This document shows, piece after piece, positions 26,719-38,700 of a DNA stretch of 64,000 nucleotides. The notes under the pieces were generated by a model. The model ran no database searches and was not told where the DNA came from. It saw only the letters and a list, made by a program, of their open reading frames with translations. How positions within the stretch are numbered: the stretch's first letter is position 1; the number at the start of each line of letters is the position of its first letter. Source of the DNA: Pyrus communis (Eukaryota; Streptophyta; Magnoliopsida; Rosales; Rosaceae); assembly GCF_963583255.1 (NCBI RefSeq), contig NC_084809.1:129001-193000 (forward strand), written 5' to 3'. The position numbers were made by a program, and so were the translations under genes.

Positions 26719-27459
26719 TCAATCTTCAATGGCCATGGCCATGCTGTAATTATTAGGCTGGGATTGGGAAGGAAGAGAGTAAAGAGGGCGAGGAAACAGC
26801 AGCTTCAGACGGAAAGCATCCACGCCGTTCAAGTAGTACCGGAATAGCCTCTTTGCCCGTATAAATCCAAGACGCCCGTACAGCGCCAGCGCTCCTTTAT
26901 TTGTCACTTCCGCCTCCAGCGTTACCTGAATCCAATCCAATCAATCGATCAATCAAATCATTCGTGACAACGGCGGCGACGCTAGGGCCCCAAAAGCAGA
27001 TTGATTTTATTTACGAAATTAGAGAGATACCTCTTCGCAGCCAGATTCCTTCATGACTTGGATAGATCTGCTAACTAGTTGGGTGGCGATGCCTTTGCCT
27101 CTGTAGGGTTTGATGACGACGAGCATAGCGATGTACCCTCTGTAGGTGTTGCGGTGCTCCCCCATCTTGCACACCACTGTCCCCACGCACCTGCCTCCGT
27201 GGAACGCCATGAAACAGAGCTGCGGCCACAGATACACGAAGTACCGATAGGTGAAGATGGAGTACGGCTCGCTCAGTTCTTGGTCCACCAGGCCCATTAT
27301 TAGAGGCAGGTGCTCTTCTCCTCCATAGCTCAAGTACTCTATCTCCAACGCCGCCGACGACGACAAATGTACCTTGTCAATCTCACCCCCTCCTCCTCCG
27401 CCGCCGCCGCTTTCTTCTTCTTCTTCTTCTTCTTTCTTACTGATTCCTTCCGGTTCCAT
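26719..27459 (-). CDS. NAA30: NAA30/MAK3-like N-alpha-acetyltransferase (NatC catalytic subunit)
   Basis: Two exons (27459-27031, 26925-26719) give 211 residues. NAA30 transfers acetyl from acetyl-CoA to the N-terminus of nascent proteins starting with Met plus a hydrophobic residue. After an acidic and Gly-rich N-terminus (GAA and GGC codon runs), the GNAT fold is clear: [38 protein letters not shown], the core [17 protein letters not shown] with the acetyl-CoA motif RGKGIA, then [20 protein letters not shown] and [13 protein letters not shown]. Length and motifs fit MAK3 orthologues. Runs of Glu and Gly before residue 27 come from unstable trinucleotide repeats and are probably variable between alleles. 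Confidence 0.93.
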
Positions 27460-27724
27460 TTTTTCTTGGGGTCAAAATTCCAATTCCATCACTATCTTTC
27501 CTGTGCGTTTCATTCTGTGTTTATGTACGACTGGACTCCACGATTTTCAGACGACGCAGATGACAACGCAATTGGATTTGATTGGACTGGACTGGACTGG
27601 GCCAAACCTTTTTATCCATCCCAATTTAAATGTTTATATCTCTCCATGACTCGGCCCAACACAATCATTAGTTTTGTGTGACCGACTCCATTTTTCACGT
27701 TTTACACTTTTACTAGCATGATTT

Positions 27725-28159
27725 AGGGATGTATTCAATTGAAATTTTGAGGGATTTTAATTATTTTAATGAATTCAGGGTATTCAATCTGGATTTTAAG
27801 TATTTCTCTGAAATTCAATGTGTATTCAATTATAATTTTAAGATAGTTTATTAAAATCTTTATAAATGCGAGTGTATTCAATTAGAATTTTAAATAAGTT
27901 TATAATATTCCAAGTGTATTCAATTAGAATTAGAATTAGAATTTAAAGAATTTGGCAAAGTGGAGGAATTAGAGGGAATTGGATAAATTTTGTAGTGTAT
28001 TTTAATCATCCACAAATCTTACCTCTCCCAATGAGATTTCAAGGGAATTGAATCAAAATTTTGCATGGAATCTCTACAAATTAGTTAAACACCATAAAAA
28101 TCCATGAATTTATAAATCTATTAAAATATCTCAAATTCCCAATTGCATACACCCCCCTT
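27725..28159 (+). mobile_element. Tourist-like MITE with TTA target duplication
   Basis: The left end GGGATGTATTCAATTG and right end CAATTGCATACACCCCCC are inverted repeats, and TTA flanks both sides. The AT-rich interior has no open frame. The TTA duplication and GGG...CCC ends are typical of PIF/Harbinger non-autonomous elements. The ends resemble, but are not the same as, those of the MITE pair at 1.5-2.7 kb. Confidence 0.75.
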
Positions 28160-28204
28160 AGTCAACAATCAATTCCTAAAGGTGACTGAGGACAAAACTT
28201 CAAT

Positions 28205-28375
28205 TTTTTTAGGTCACTTAGTACTACGGTCTAGTAGTATTTCTCTTATTTTTACATGATAAGTCTTAGGTTCGATTCTCGCAAAAAACGAATTTGAACC
28301 ACATTATTGCTAACCCATTGTGAGGCTAAGTCCATTTCTCTTTTAGTATAGATAATATCGTTTGTTTAAATAAAA
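28205..28375 (+). mobile_element. tRNA-derived SINE
   Basis: Contains a pol III A-box-like GGTCTAGTAGTATT and a perfect B-box GGTTCGATTC about 40 bp apart, as in a tRNA promoter. A non-tRNA body with GAACCACATTATTGC and GTGAGGCTAAGTCC follows. It is too degenerate to fold as a real tRNA. The family is common in rosid genomes as I recall. Confidence 0.7.
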
Positions 28376-29512
28376 AATATATATACAATCGTCTGTGCTA
28401 GCTTTAAGTTCACACGCAAGAGTAACGTACTTAATAGCTTATTTATGTTTATATATGAATATGTTCTTATATATTTAGATTGAAATCGTGATTTGCTTAA
28501 AACGCTTGGTACTTTTTTTTTCAAAAGCGTAGTTTGGTACTTAATAACGCAGTGTAATAAAAAAAAAGGCAAATTATGATTTTAGTTTTGGGAAGGTTCC
28601 CCTTTGTTGTCAGAGGCTTTAATTTCATGATTTAAAATCTACAACTTAAAACTTGTTGAAATTTAAGAATAATAACTTTGTTGTAAAATCGACGATGTGT
28701 GCAGTGGAATAAATAAAATAAGACACAAAATTTACGATGTTCATCTACAGACAGTATGGCTGGAGTACGTCTTCGAAGCAGCAGTGATGCTTTCATTATA
28801 ATTTAGAATAATAAGAGTACAAAATAACTCTCTCTATTATCTCATTTTCTCTTCCTCTCTTCTCTCTCTTCCTCTTCCGTGAGCCTTGTGGCTTCTATGT
28901 ATTTGCTCTCATCCTCAACATTCCTTTTTATAGGCACAGATGATAGTGTTTGCTGCCTTGCTGCCTTGCTGCCAGCTAAGCTATAGTGTTCTAAAGTGGT
29001 TGATATAGTCATCCATTACATCATTTAGTGGTCAGCCATCAATGTTTACAACAGACTTAAATTTGTTAATTTTTTAACAAAAATAGAAGTTAGCACTCTT
29101 TGAGCATATGCGATGTGTTTTAGATTACTTTTACATTTGTCACTCGTGCTTGCTAATTTGTTTGATGACATTGACCAAATGAAGTTATTTGTCCTTTTAC
29201 ATAGGTTAAATCGCAAAACTAAAATTAAGCAAAATAGAAAAGTGAATCGAATGGGATATGACGTGCCAAAATCTGGGCCGCCCGCTAAATATATCGACAA
29301 CACGGTCGTTTCCCTATTGGGTTTGTTCCAAAATTCCAATTTGTCATCGCAAGAGAAAATTGGGTTTGCCCGTTTTTATTCTCTCTCTCTCTCTCTCCAC
29401 AGGCAGCATTTGTACAGCGGCGAAGCCCAAATACCATTTCGCAGCGCAACAGTCGTAAACCTGAAAACCAGAACAATAATTACAAAAAGAAGAAAAATAA
29501 AAAGGGAAAAAA
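28376..29512. other. Intergenic and Rieske gene promoter
   Basis: No gene seen. Around 28700-28770 is a stretch (ACACAAAATTTACGATGTTC) reminiscent of widespread plant retroelement remnants; this is weak. CT repeats near 29380 lie about 130 bp before the Rieske ATG and may be 5' UTR. Confidence 0.35.
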
Positions 29513-30772
29513 ATGTTGAGGGTTGCGGCGAGGAGGCTCTCTTCTGTGTCCGCGTCGCCATGGAGGTCCAACCAGGCTGCCACCGCCTCCTCCTCTATCC
29601 TGTCCCGAAATCTCATCGACGGCCGTGACTTCTCTGATGAGCTCAGATCCGCCTATTTCACCCCTGACTTGCATCTTCCGTCCAGAGGTTAGGGTTCCCC
29701 TCATTTCTCTTCCTCTTTCGTGGCTACTGCTTATTTAGGGTATTTTCCCCAAATTCTTCGGCAGGAATCTGTTATTTAGGGTATTTCATCAGAGTTTAAT
29801 TGCTATTTTTTTTGGGAATTGTTTGATACTATGCATTTTGGGGATGTGCAATTAGTTTAGTCTTATATTTAGCTGCCATTGATGCTGAATTTAATTCGCC
29901 ACAATAATAATTCTGTATATTTCTGTTAAAATTACTTATAGAAGAAGAAAAGAAAAGACCAAGGAAAAAGGTCACGAAGCATCAAGTTTCAGTCTGAATG
30001 TTATTGGCTATTCGACGTCTTTAATAGCTGTTCCAAAGTTCACGGCTTTTAGTAATTATTCAAGTGTTGTGTCAATCAATGGCTTTTATTCTTATATTTC
30101 TCTTGCTCTAATTGATCCATTTCTTCAGGTTTTGCGTCTGGTTCACTGACCCCTTCTGGGGACAACAATCTAGTTCCAGACGTTCCGCCAACTGTGGCAG
30201 CTGTCAAGAATCCTAGTTCAAAGATAGTTTATGACGAGTACAACCATGAGCGTTACCCTCCAGGTGACCCCAGCAAGCGTGCATTTGCCTACTTTGTCCT
30301 CACAGGTGGTAGGTTTGTCTATGCTTCTCTGATTCGTCTGCTTATCCTTAAGTTTGTGCTAAGCATGTCAGCCAGTAAGGATGTTCTTGCCATGGCCTCG
30401 CTCGAGGTTGATCTCTCGAGCATTGAGCCAGGTTCAACTGTGACTGTTAAGTGGCGTGGAAAGCCAGTCTTCATCAGACGCCGAACTGACGATGATATCA
30501 AGCTGGCAAATAGTGTAGATGTTAATTCTCTCCGTGATCCGCAGCAAGATGCTGAGAGGGTTAAAAACCCTGAATGGCTCATTGTTGTGGGAGTCTGCAC
30601 GCATCTGGGTTGCATTCCCTTGCCGAATGCTGGTGACTTTGGTGGATGGTTTTGTCCATGCCATGGTTCCCACTATGATATTTCGGGAAGGATCCGCAAG
30701 GGACCAGCACCATACAATTTGGAGGTACCCACTTATTCCTTCTTGGAGGAGAACAAGTTACTGATTGGTTGA
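29513..30772 (+). CDS. Mitochondrial cytochrome bc1 Rieske iron-sulfur protein
   Basis: Two exons (29513-29687, 30129-30772), 272 residues. It is the Rieske subunit of respiratory complex III, which carries electrons from ubiquinol to cytochrome c1. The N-terminus [15 protein letters not shown] is a mitochondrial targeting peptide. A single TM anchor follows ([20 protein letters not shown]). The [2Fe-2S] cluster motifs CTHLGC (about 215-220) and CPCHGSH (about 235-241) are intact, as is the C-terminal PAPYNLEVP. The start gives the canonical plant length. The gene converges with CCB1. Both exons look normal. Confidence 0.97.
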
Positions 30773-31314
30773 AAACTGTCGTTTCTGGATGAGTTCTTTT
30801 TCATAAGTTAATCAGATAATGTCGAAGATTTGTTACAAACACTTTTGCTTTTACTCTCTTTCCCCCTTGGTGGTGTTTAGAAATAGGGTTTTCATATTAT
30901 GTAACTCTCGCTGGGTGGTGTTGCTATGGATTGTCAATAAGTTGCCTTGGCTTTGCTGAGCATCAACCGTACCAAAAGCGCCAAACTTTGCTCAACTGAG
31001 GATTCTGTTATTTATTTGGTCATTTATGCATCAAGAAAACTTTACTTATCTGTTGCGGCTTATTATTATTGTTACCAAATTGCGTTATGGTGCTCTCTGC
31101 CTCGATCATTAGATGCTGTGTTTGGATGAGGGATTGCAAAGTATCAAGGGATACGGGGGCTACTACGGTACTACGGAAGTAGTATGAATAGGTCAAATTG
31201 AATGATTGTGTATACATATCTCAAAATCTTTCAAGGATCTAATACAAGAACGGCTTCATTTCCTAGTACTCTGAGCAAAACATTGAATTTGACTACAGAT
31301 ATAGAGGTATTTCT
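30773..31314. other. 3' flanks between Rieske and CCB1 genes
   Basis: About 540 bp between convergent stop codons; presumably the two 3' UTRs. No separate feature seen. Confidence 0.5.
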
Positions 31315-32667
31315 TTATCTCTCGAATATGCCCTTAACATACACCATTCCTTTCTCACTCAGTTGAAGCTCCTTTCTCATTTGCTCTACCTGCTGATCAT
31401 CCCCTTGAACGATGATCTCTGACTGCGCACCGTCGTCTATGACCATCATTTTGACCTTGATCTGCTCCTTTCGCGATGCTCGCTTCCAGTAATATGCGCC
31501 CCTGTGTTCCATTATGAAAACATCAGTACCTTTTTCGGTTTTGGAGCACACGTGCAATTTGACACGGAGAAGTGAAATGGAATTGAAGAGTGAGGTTGCA
31601 GGCAGTGCTTACGCCAATGGACTCAAGGCGGTGAGCAAAAACCAGTTATTGCCGAAATCAGGAACAGTTAAGGTAAGAACAAGAGCTACACTTGCGAGGC
31701 TGATGCAGGTGCAAAAAATAAGCAATGCCGCTTGGCCTCGACTTGGAACCATTATGCCTTCAAACCTTCATACCATTCAAAGACAAGACATAAGTATTTG
31801 AACGTATCTACGACTACATAGATGTTTGAAAAAACTTCCTGCCAATGGCAGGCAAACAATAAAAACCGTGGTGCAAACAAACACACATCACATATGGAGA
31901 TTTCAAAAAGAAAAAGATAACATGTTATAGTTCATGGATAGCAAGCATGGTTCGTGACCTCGTCACTAATTCAATTTATGTTGAACGAAGAAATGGACGT
32001 CAACTTTCAAATTGAGTAAGTTGAATGTAGATAAGGTGGAGGTGGGGCTTACGTAATGGTCTCCCCTCTATCAGTGACCACAAAATTGTTGCGAGTGAAA
32101 AAGGATAAGATTTCACCAGCGACTTGGCTTGGTGCCTTCTTCTCTTCACCTATAAACGTCTTTTGAACTACCTGAAATTCCACATATATGTACATATTAA
32201 CAACTATAAGGGAAATCGAAGAGGAGGGCATAATTAATCTATACATGTAACAAGTGAAATTTGACCTTGGATTTAACAGAACGTTTGATGAGGGACCAAA
32301 GGCCAGGAACAGAGATGACGAAGAGACCCAGGGATGTGTAGTAACTGGCCAACGAATAACCCACGGCGCCTTCTGCAGCTCCAACCACAAACATGAGGGA
32401 GCTGCTGATGCTGCTGCTGGATGCGTTCAGTTGCTGCGGTGGTTCCAGTAAGAGTGGTACCAGATACGACGACGTACTAACAAGAGACTCGTGGAGGGAG
32501 CTCATCACCACCTCTCTCTTCTTGTTGGTTCCTAATGAACGCTGGCTCAGCCGCCATGGCTGCAGCTGCCTCTGCTGGTCATGGGTTACGTGGAGTATAT
32601 TCAGAGAACGAGAACTAAGAGGATTTGAATGTGGGTGCAGAGGGGATGATAGCACTTTCGCTGCCAT
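31315..32667 (-). CDS. CCB1: CCB1-like cofactor assembly factor of cytochrome b6f complex
   Basis: Four exons (32667-32266, 32171-32053, 31765-31613, 31501-31315), 286 residues. CCB proteins (system IV) attach heme c' to cytochrome b6 in thylakoids. The first 60 or so residues are Ser/Arg-rich, a likely chloroplast transit peptide. The conserved block GYSLASYYTSLGLFVISVPG and LWSLIKRSVKSK follows, then VAGEILSFFTRNNF, TDRGETITFEG, a hydrophobic pair around LLIFCTCISLASVALVLTL and WFLLTALSPLAGAYYW, and the C-terminal IIVQGDDQQVEQMRKELQL to VYVKGIFER. My memory of At3g26710 fits closely. In Arabidopsis that locus sits beside an alpha-mannosidase, as here at some distance. Confidence 0.88.
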
Positions 32668-33743
32668 TGCTCGCTCGCTTGCTCCCTCCCTCCCTCAAGA
32701 AAAAAGAGTAGAGACAGGTGGAGAGAGATAAGGATTTAGTTTTTCTGTTTACTAGCACAGAGAGGCCAGGCTCCTCCTGTCTGTGGTCCTGTGGTGTGGA
32801 GTGTGGAGGTCCAACTCCTAAAATACAGAGTGAATTATATGTGAACGTGATAGACTGACTGATAGCCAAGCCAAGCAAACTGCCGGCTCCCTACAAACGA
32901 AATGGATAATGGACGTGTTGGTGTTTTGGGCCTATACCCTCGCAAATGGCCCAAATCCATGAACGAAGAGGCAAGCAGGTACTAGAATTTATTTATCTTA
33001 TTTTAAGAAGACATCTATCAAAATTGTCATATGTACTATCTGTCTGATACAAGTAAGGCCCACCAACATTGGTGGGCTCCATCTCCAGTAAAAAAGTAAT
33101 ATAAATGTGGTAAACCATGATATTTTGCACAAAACTCGACACACTTTTCAATACAAGCGGCCTCACATGATAGTACAGCCCGCATTTATTAAAGAGTTGT
33201 TAAACAAATGTACCACTTCACTGTGTCCAAGTAGTTTTATTATAAACCAAATGCCACTCGATAAGGCCTTTCATTTTGGTAAGTTTGAGTTTCTACATAT
33301 AAGATTAAAAACACCTCAAAGCAAAATTTCAAATCTTTCAATACAACGATATCTTTATATCAAAGAGTGAGGGTTTAGACCACTTGATGCGAATGCAAAA
33401 TCTCATGTTCAAACACCAAATAGTACCAATAAAAAAAAACACTTAAACTAGGTATGCGGCTTGTAATTCAATAATAACGCTTATCCTAGCATCAGATGTC
33501 CAAATTTGATTCACTGTCTTACACTATTGATTGTTTGATAATAGTTTAATAAATTATTAAATTAAAGGATATGCAAAAAGTATCACTGAATGATAGTTAC
33601 CTTCTCATTGAATGATTTACATGTGTATTCACTAATGTTTACCTACCATGAATGAAGTGGAAAGTAACAAGTATAATGTGTTCACTAACATTCAAATGAA
33701 TAAAAAGTGGATAGGTCTCGATGAGTTTGTGTATGAAAATGAA
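32668..33743. other. Intergenic: CCB1 promoter side and unannotated DNA
   Basis: CCB1 5' UTR is probably in 32668-32850. The rest is AT-rich with no recognised gene or element. Confidence 0.4.
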
Positions 33744-33748
33744 GGTAT

Positions 33749-34033
33749 TGTGACATTCCACATCGTCAGGGGAGTGATCCTTAAATATATATTCCCATCC
33801 TTACCTAGCACGAGGCCTTTTGGGAGCTCACTGGCTTCGGGTTCCGTAGGAACTCCGAAGTTAAGCGAGTAGCGCGCGAGAGCATTCCCAGGATGGGTGA
33901 CCCATCGGGAAGTTCTCGTGTGAGTTCCCAGAAACAAAACTGTGAGGGCGTGGTCGGGGCCCAAAGCGGACAATATCATGCTACGGTGGTGGAGTGAGCT
34001 CGGGAAGTGGTCCCCCCGAGCGGGGATGTGACA
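33749..34033 (+). mobile_element. Cassandra-type solo LTR with 5S rRNA sequence
   Basis: 285-bp LTR starting TGTGACATTCCACATCG and ending GGGGATGTGACA. It is flanked on both sides by the exact 5-bp target duplication GGTAT (33744-33748 and 34034-34038). The interior (about 33826-33931) is 5S-like, including ACTCCGAAGTTAAGCGAG and AGGATGGGTGACC. Cassandra is the plant TRIM family whose LTRs carry a 5S promoter. One LTR between perfect duplications indicates loss of the internal part by LTR-LTR recombination, and a fairly recent insertion. Confidence 0.93.
33854..33902 (+). promoter_or_regulatory. 5S-type internal pol III promoter (A box to C box)
   Basis: AAGTTAAGCGAG (A box region) and AGGATGGGTGACC (C box) lie at 5S-like spacing inside the LTR. 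They could still recruit TFIIIA/pol III. The surrounding sequence has diverged, so this is not a functional 5S gene. Confidence 0.7.
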
Positions 34034-34038
34034 GGTAT

Positions 34039-35701
34039 CCTAAGTAAACATACCTTAAGAGCATATTTAACAATTTATCTAAATGTGACTCTTTAAATAC
34101 AATTTTGTTGACCCGAATAAAACTAAAATTTGTTGATTCACAAATTTGCTTCTGCATACTCCATTTTATATTACTTTCCATCATGTGAACCTTTTTCAAT
34201 ATTTAATTTTTGGGAAAATGTTAGACAACAACACGATAGTATAATATAAAGAACATTTAAATTTAGAGAGTTTTACGACATTTTCTAAATTTGAAAGCTT
34301 ATGTGACAATTATTTTTTTTGAACAACATTTGACAGCTTTGTTGAAGCACAAAAGAATCTATGAGCACTTTAAAAATGATTTTATTTTTTATTATTTTTA
34401 AATATAAATTTGAGCACATATAACGAGGTATCCTTACTTTGTTTCTTTGAAAAACAAAGAGATAAAAAGTTCGTTTAGATGTGTTTTTCAAATGATTAAA
34501 AACGTTTTTCACCATATTTTTGAAAGCAATTATTAGTAAAAATGCTAATAAATCCTGGAAAATCACTTTAAGTGTTTCCCGGAAGAATCACATAACATGT
34601 GTTTTTTGTAGAAAACACTTAAAGTGCTTTTGGAACCAAAAAATATTTTATCTAAAAGCAGCACTTTTAGTCATTTGAAAAACACATATAAACGAGCCCA
34701 AAAATATTTTTATTTTCACATTTGCTCTGTTATTTTTTTCCTTTTTCAAATGGATGACGTTAAGGAGGCCATATTTTATAGATTATATATAAATTATCTC
34801 TCTGATAGATATATGAATAATAACATGAGTATGTTTTACCTCAATTAGAAAAATGATTTAAATGTGATTTACAAAAGCAAGTGACCATTCCTTACATGAC
34901 GGCGTGAGTTTAAATTCTGCTAGCGAATAATCTAACATTTAATCTAATAAAAATTTATTGTTTGACAAAAGTAAAAATGTAATATACAAAATGAGGTCTT
35001 CCGACATTTTCCTTTTCAAAAGTTAATTGGCTACACATATCACACAGCAAATGAATTTGATCTTAAAAAATTACTTGTCTAAATTGATAATGTATTTTAT
35101 CTTCATTACCTATCTAACAATACAGTGCGCTTACTGTCAAAGAGTATTGTATCTATTTTTTTTTTTTTTGAGGACCAAGAATATCCATAAACATATTTGA
35201 AACTTTATGTTACAATTTAATTATCTTAGAAAAATATCAGAAAAAGAATTTTACAAGTAAGGAAAAATATCCATAAATGTCTAAAATCTGACAATACACC
35301 AATTTACAAGGGAAAATGTATCTAATTATGGAAACTCTAGTTTCGATTTGACAAGAATACCCTTCCTTCCTCGGGAAGAGGCCAAATCTGAGGAGCGTTC
35401 AAGCCTCAAGCCTAAAGTGAAGGGGAGGGAGGGAGGAATGGTGATGAAGGGGCGAGGGCGGGAATCAAGGCCTGTCCGTACTCTTCCGAAACCAGTATAC
35501 GACAGTCAACAGTGACGCCAGCAAACCCACGAATACGCGCCCACGCTTCCCCACACACACACTTTCTCCCTCTCTCTCAGCTCCCTAGACCAGGGCTCTA
35601 ATTTTCATGTGTGACTTGACGCCTCCTGATAAACCCTAGAATCTCAAGTTTTTCCCAAAATCACTCTCTCGCTTCTGCAGATACCTTCGAGTGAGTGAAA
35701 A
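34039..35701. other. Intergenic with MITE remnants; SUVH4 promoter at the right
   Basis: AT-rich. Includes the inverted-repeat element at 34468-34708 and a tRNA-like short segment near 34880-34920 (weak SINE candidate). CT-rich leader-like DNA before 35702 is probably SUVH4 5' UTR. Confidence 0.4.
34468..34708 (+). mobile_element. MITE with GTTCGTTTAGATGTGTTTTTC-type TIR
   Basis: TTCGTTTAGATGTGTTTTTC followed by AAATGATTAAAA on the left pairs with TTTTAGTCATTTGAAAAACA followed by CATATAAACGAG on the right. Inner copies of ACTTTAAGTG and CACTTAAAGTGC also pair. No coding capacity. Confidence 0.7.
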
Positions 35702-38700
35702 ATGGTGGTGAAATCTCTGGTTCAGATCTCCGCCGATGCTGAAGGAGGCGCTGACGCTGCAGACCCACATTCCAAAAACGAGATTTCTTCGCCGCGGCGA
35801 AGGAGAACTAGTTCTCGCCTTAAGGGCAAAGAGAAACCCCAGAAGCAACTCCTGATCCGCAAAAGAGTTGCATTACTTGATGAGCACAGAGACGGAGGGG
35901 AGCAAGACGGAGGGGGAGGCGGAGGTAGCCTCTGCAAACGAGCCAATGTCGACGGTGGAAAAAGCTCCATTGCTAAAAACGAGGCTGGGGACGCCGGCTC
36001 TAACGGTGGTTTAGAAGGCGGAGCCAGCAAACCCACTGATTCTTCGGTTGAGAAGAGCGACCATGCTAAGGTCAAAGAGACTCTGAGGCTGTTCAACAAG
36101 CATTACCTTTATTTCGTACAGGTTTGTCCTCGTAAGGACTGAGCTCAGATTTTACCGTATTTGCATGTTTAAATGTTGAAAATGTTTGGGTAAGAAGTAC
36201 GGTCAACTTTTAGAAATTTGATTCATAGGAAGAAGAAATGAGGTGCAGAAAAGTGGAGGCTGATAAGAAGGCCTCCAAATCCGCAAAAAAGGGCTCGAAA
36301 TCTTCGAAAAAATCTAAGGTCGGTTTATTTTACTTACTCTTTTGCTTAACATGCATGTGGTCTCGAGACTGAGCATTTTGGTCTTTAATATGTTTCCCTA
36401 AATGAACAAATTTCTGCAGAAAGAGGCTTCCCCGCCAGAGGCAAAGGCGTCGAAACGACCTGATTTGAAGGCAGTATCCAAGGCAAGTCCAAATGATTCT
36501 TGCCTCATCACTGCCTTCTCATGATAGACATATTCTTTGTGTTTTCACAATGTCATATATTCTGAATTCAAATGATCTTAGGTGCAAGTGCTGTGCAGAT
36601 ATTTCTGTTTTGTAAAGTGATTCTGATGTACTATTCTTAGGAATTCTGAAGAAACATGAAAATCAATGGAACATTGGTGCTGGTGTTAATCGTTGTGACA
36701 CGACTCTTGTTTTATGAGTTTCCTACTTGATATCAATATGATAACTTTGTTTTGTAAAAAGACTCAATGATGTTGTTTTGTAATAAGACTCAATGATGTT
36801 CCTTTTAGTGTCATTCTTGTTGATTGGGGAAATTTTTTTATTTTAATGCAATTAGCTTATCCTGATTTTGATGGACATGTTTGTCTTTCTTGTACCTTTC
36901 TTTAATAATAAAATTCGTGTTAGTGAGTAAAATAATGATGTTCCTGTTGGGAATATGATGGTCACATTCATGATTATAAGGTCTGATGTAATCTGCCCCT
37001 GTTTTTTTCTTGCCTTTAAATTATAATGTCTAGCAGATGATGGAGAGAAAAGAAATTTTGAATGCCACTAAAAGAATCGGAAGCATTCCAGGTTTGCGAT
37101 TCTCACTTTGGTTGATTGTGCCTTCATGCCATGTGCTTTTATTGGTTTTGTTGACTGAAATACATTTTGGTTTGATTATGATATGTTTATGAGATTGATA
37201 ATTGAAAACAGTTGCTTTTGAAATATGTACTCTTTTTTTTTTTCGAAGATTTTTATTTGTGGGTGCTAAAGTTTCCCTTCCTGGCAGGTATTGATGTTGG
37301 GCATCAGTTCTATTCTCGGGCTGAAATGGTTGCTGTTGGTTTTCATAGCCACTGGCTGAATGGGATTGACTATATGGGGCAAAACTACGGCAAAGGGGTA
37401 ATGCATACTTTTTCCTCTGTGGACTTGAAAACTTGAGAACGAACCTACAATTTTTTTTAATATAACTTGTATATTTATTTCATTATTAACAATTTAACAT
37501 ATTGTTTGGTGGGGAGGGGGTTGTCTCTACTGTGATTAGAATGTAATATACAAACATCCAAAACTGTTGATGTTGGTCCTCTTTTCTTTTGTTCGTATGG
37601 TGTTCTAGTCTAAGTTGATAAATAAGAAGCAACTTCAGATTTTCCCCTTGTTGTTAATGCAGGAGTACAGTAACTACACATTCCCACTCGCAGTGGCCAT
37701 TGTTATATCTGGCATGTATGAAGATGATTTGGATAATGCTGAGGATGTTGTGTATACTGGCCAAGGTGGTCATAATTTGACAGGTGATAAGCGTCAAATT
37801 CGAGACCAAGTTCTAGAACGTGGTAATTTAGCGCTCAAGGTGTGCATTTAGAGTCTTCTACCTTTTGTTTTACAATTTTGTTCTCCTTTTCCACTTGGAA
37901 TGGTAGTTGTTTATACATTCAATGGTTCTTTTTATTGTTCGTCCTGTGTGTTTACAATGTGAGTTGGCTATATCAGAGTAGTTAACCTGTGTTGGTTTCT
38001 TGTTAATCTATAAATTAAACTGATAGTTATAAGTTCTCTGTTCAAATGTATGAGTTATTCTCTAACAAGGACCACAAGTAACGATTTGGTTTTTAACGGC
38101 AGACATGAGGATATCCAATTATCTGAACCTTTGGTCCATAGGTTCCAATCGATAATCACAAACAATCTAAAAATTTTATATGTTCTCACAAATTGCAGAA
38201 TTGCGTGGACCAATGTGTACCTGTTAGAGTAGTTCGTGGCCATGATTGTAAAAGTAGTTATGTTGGCAAAGTTTACACTTACGATGGTTTGTACAAGGTA
38301 AAATTCTCTGAAGCATGTTGTTTACTATTTTTACTATTTGTTTTCTCTATATCTCACTAAAACCATAACTATCACTTTAATTAGCAAGCACTACTTGTTT
38401 GTTGAACTTTCTGCTGATGTTAACAATGAAACAATTAGTCATGTAGTTGCAAATAAAGAAATGGTAGATCGACCTTTTTGCTTCTGACTAACTTTAACTT
38501 TCATTTTACAGGTTGTTCAGTATTGGGCAGAGAAGGGTCTTTCTGGATTTACTGTTTTTAAGTATCGTCTTAGGCGTATTGAAGGGCAGCCAGTGTTGAC
38601 CACTAACCAGGTTATATATTTTTTTTGCATCCTTTCCTCCATTACTGACAAGAAAAGCCTTATTTGAGGCAATTTTTTTTCCAAACTATGTGTAGAAATT

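Noticed and set aside
28205..28300. tRNA gene
   Set aside because: A and B boxes are present but no cloverleaf can be formed; the body matches a SINE layout.
33826..33931. Functional 5S rRNA gene
   Set aside because: 5S-like sequence lies inside a Cassandra LTR with TG/CA ends and target duplication, and its ends do not match a complete 5S gene.
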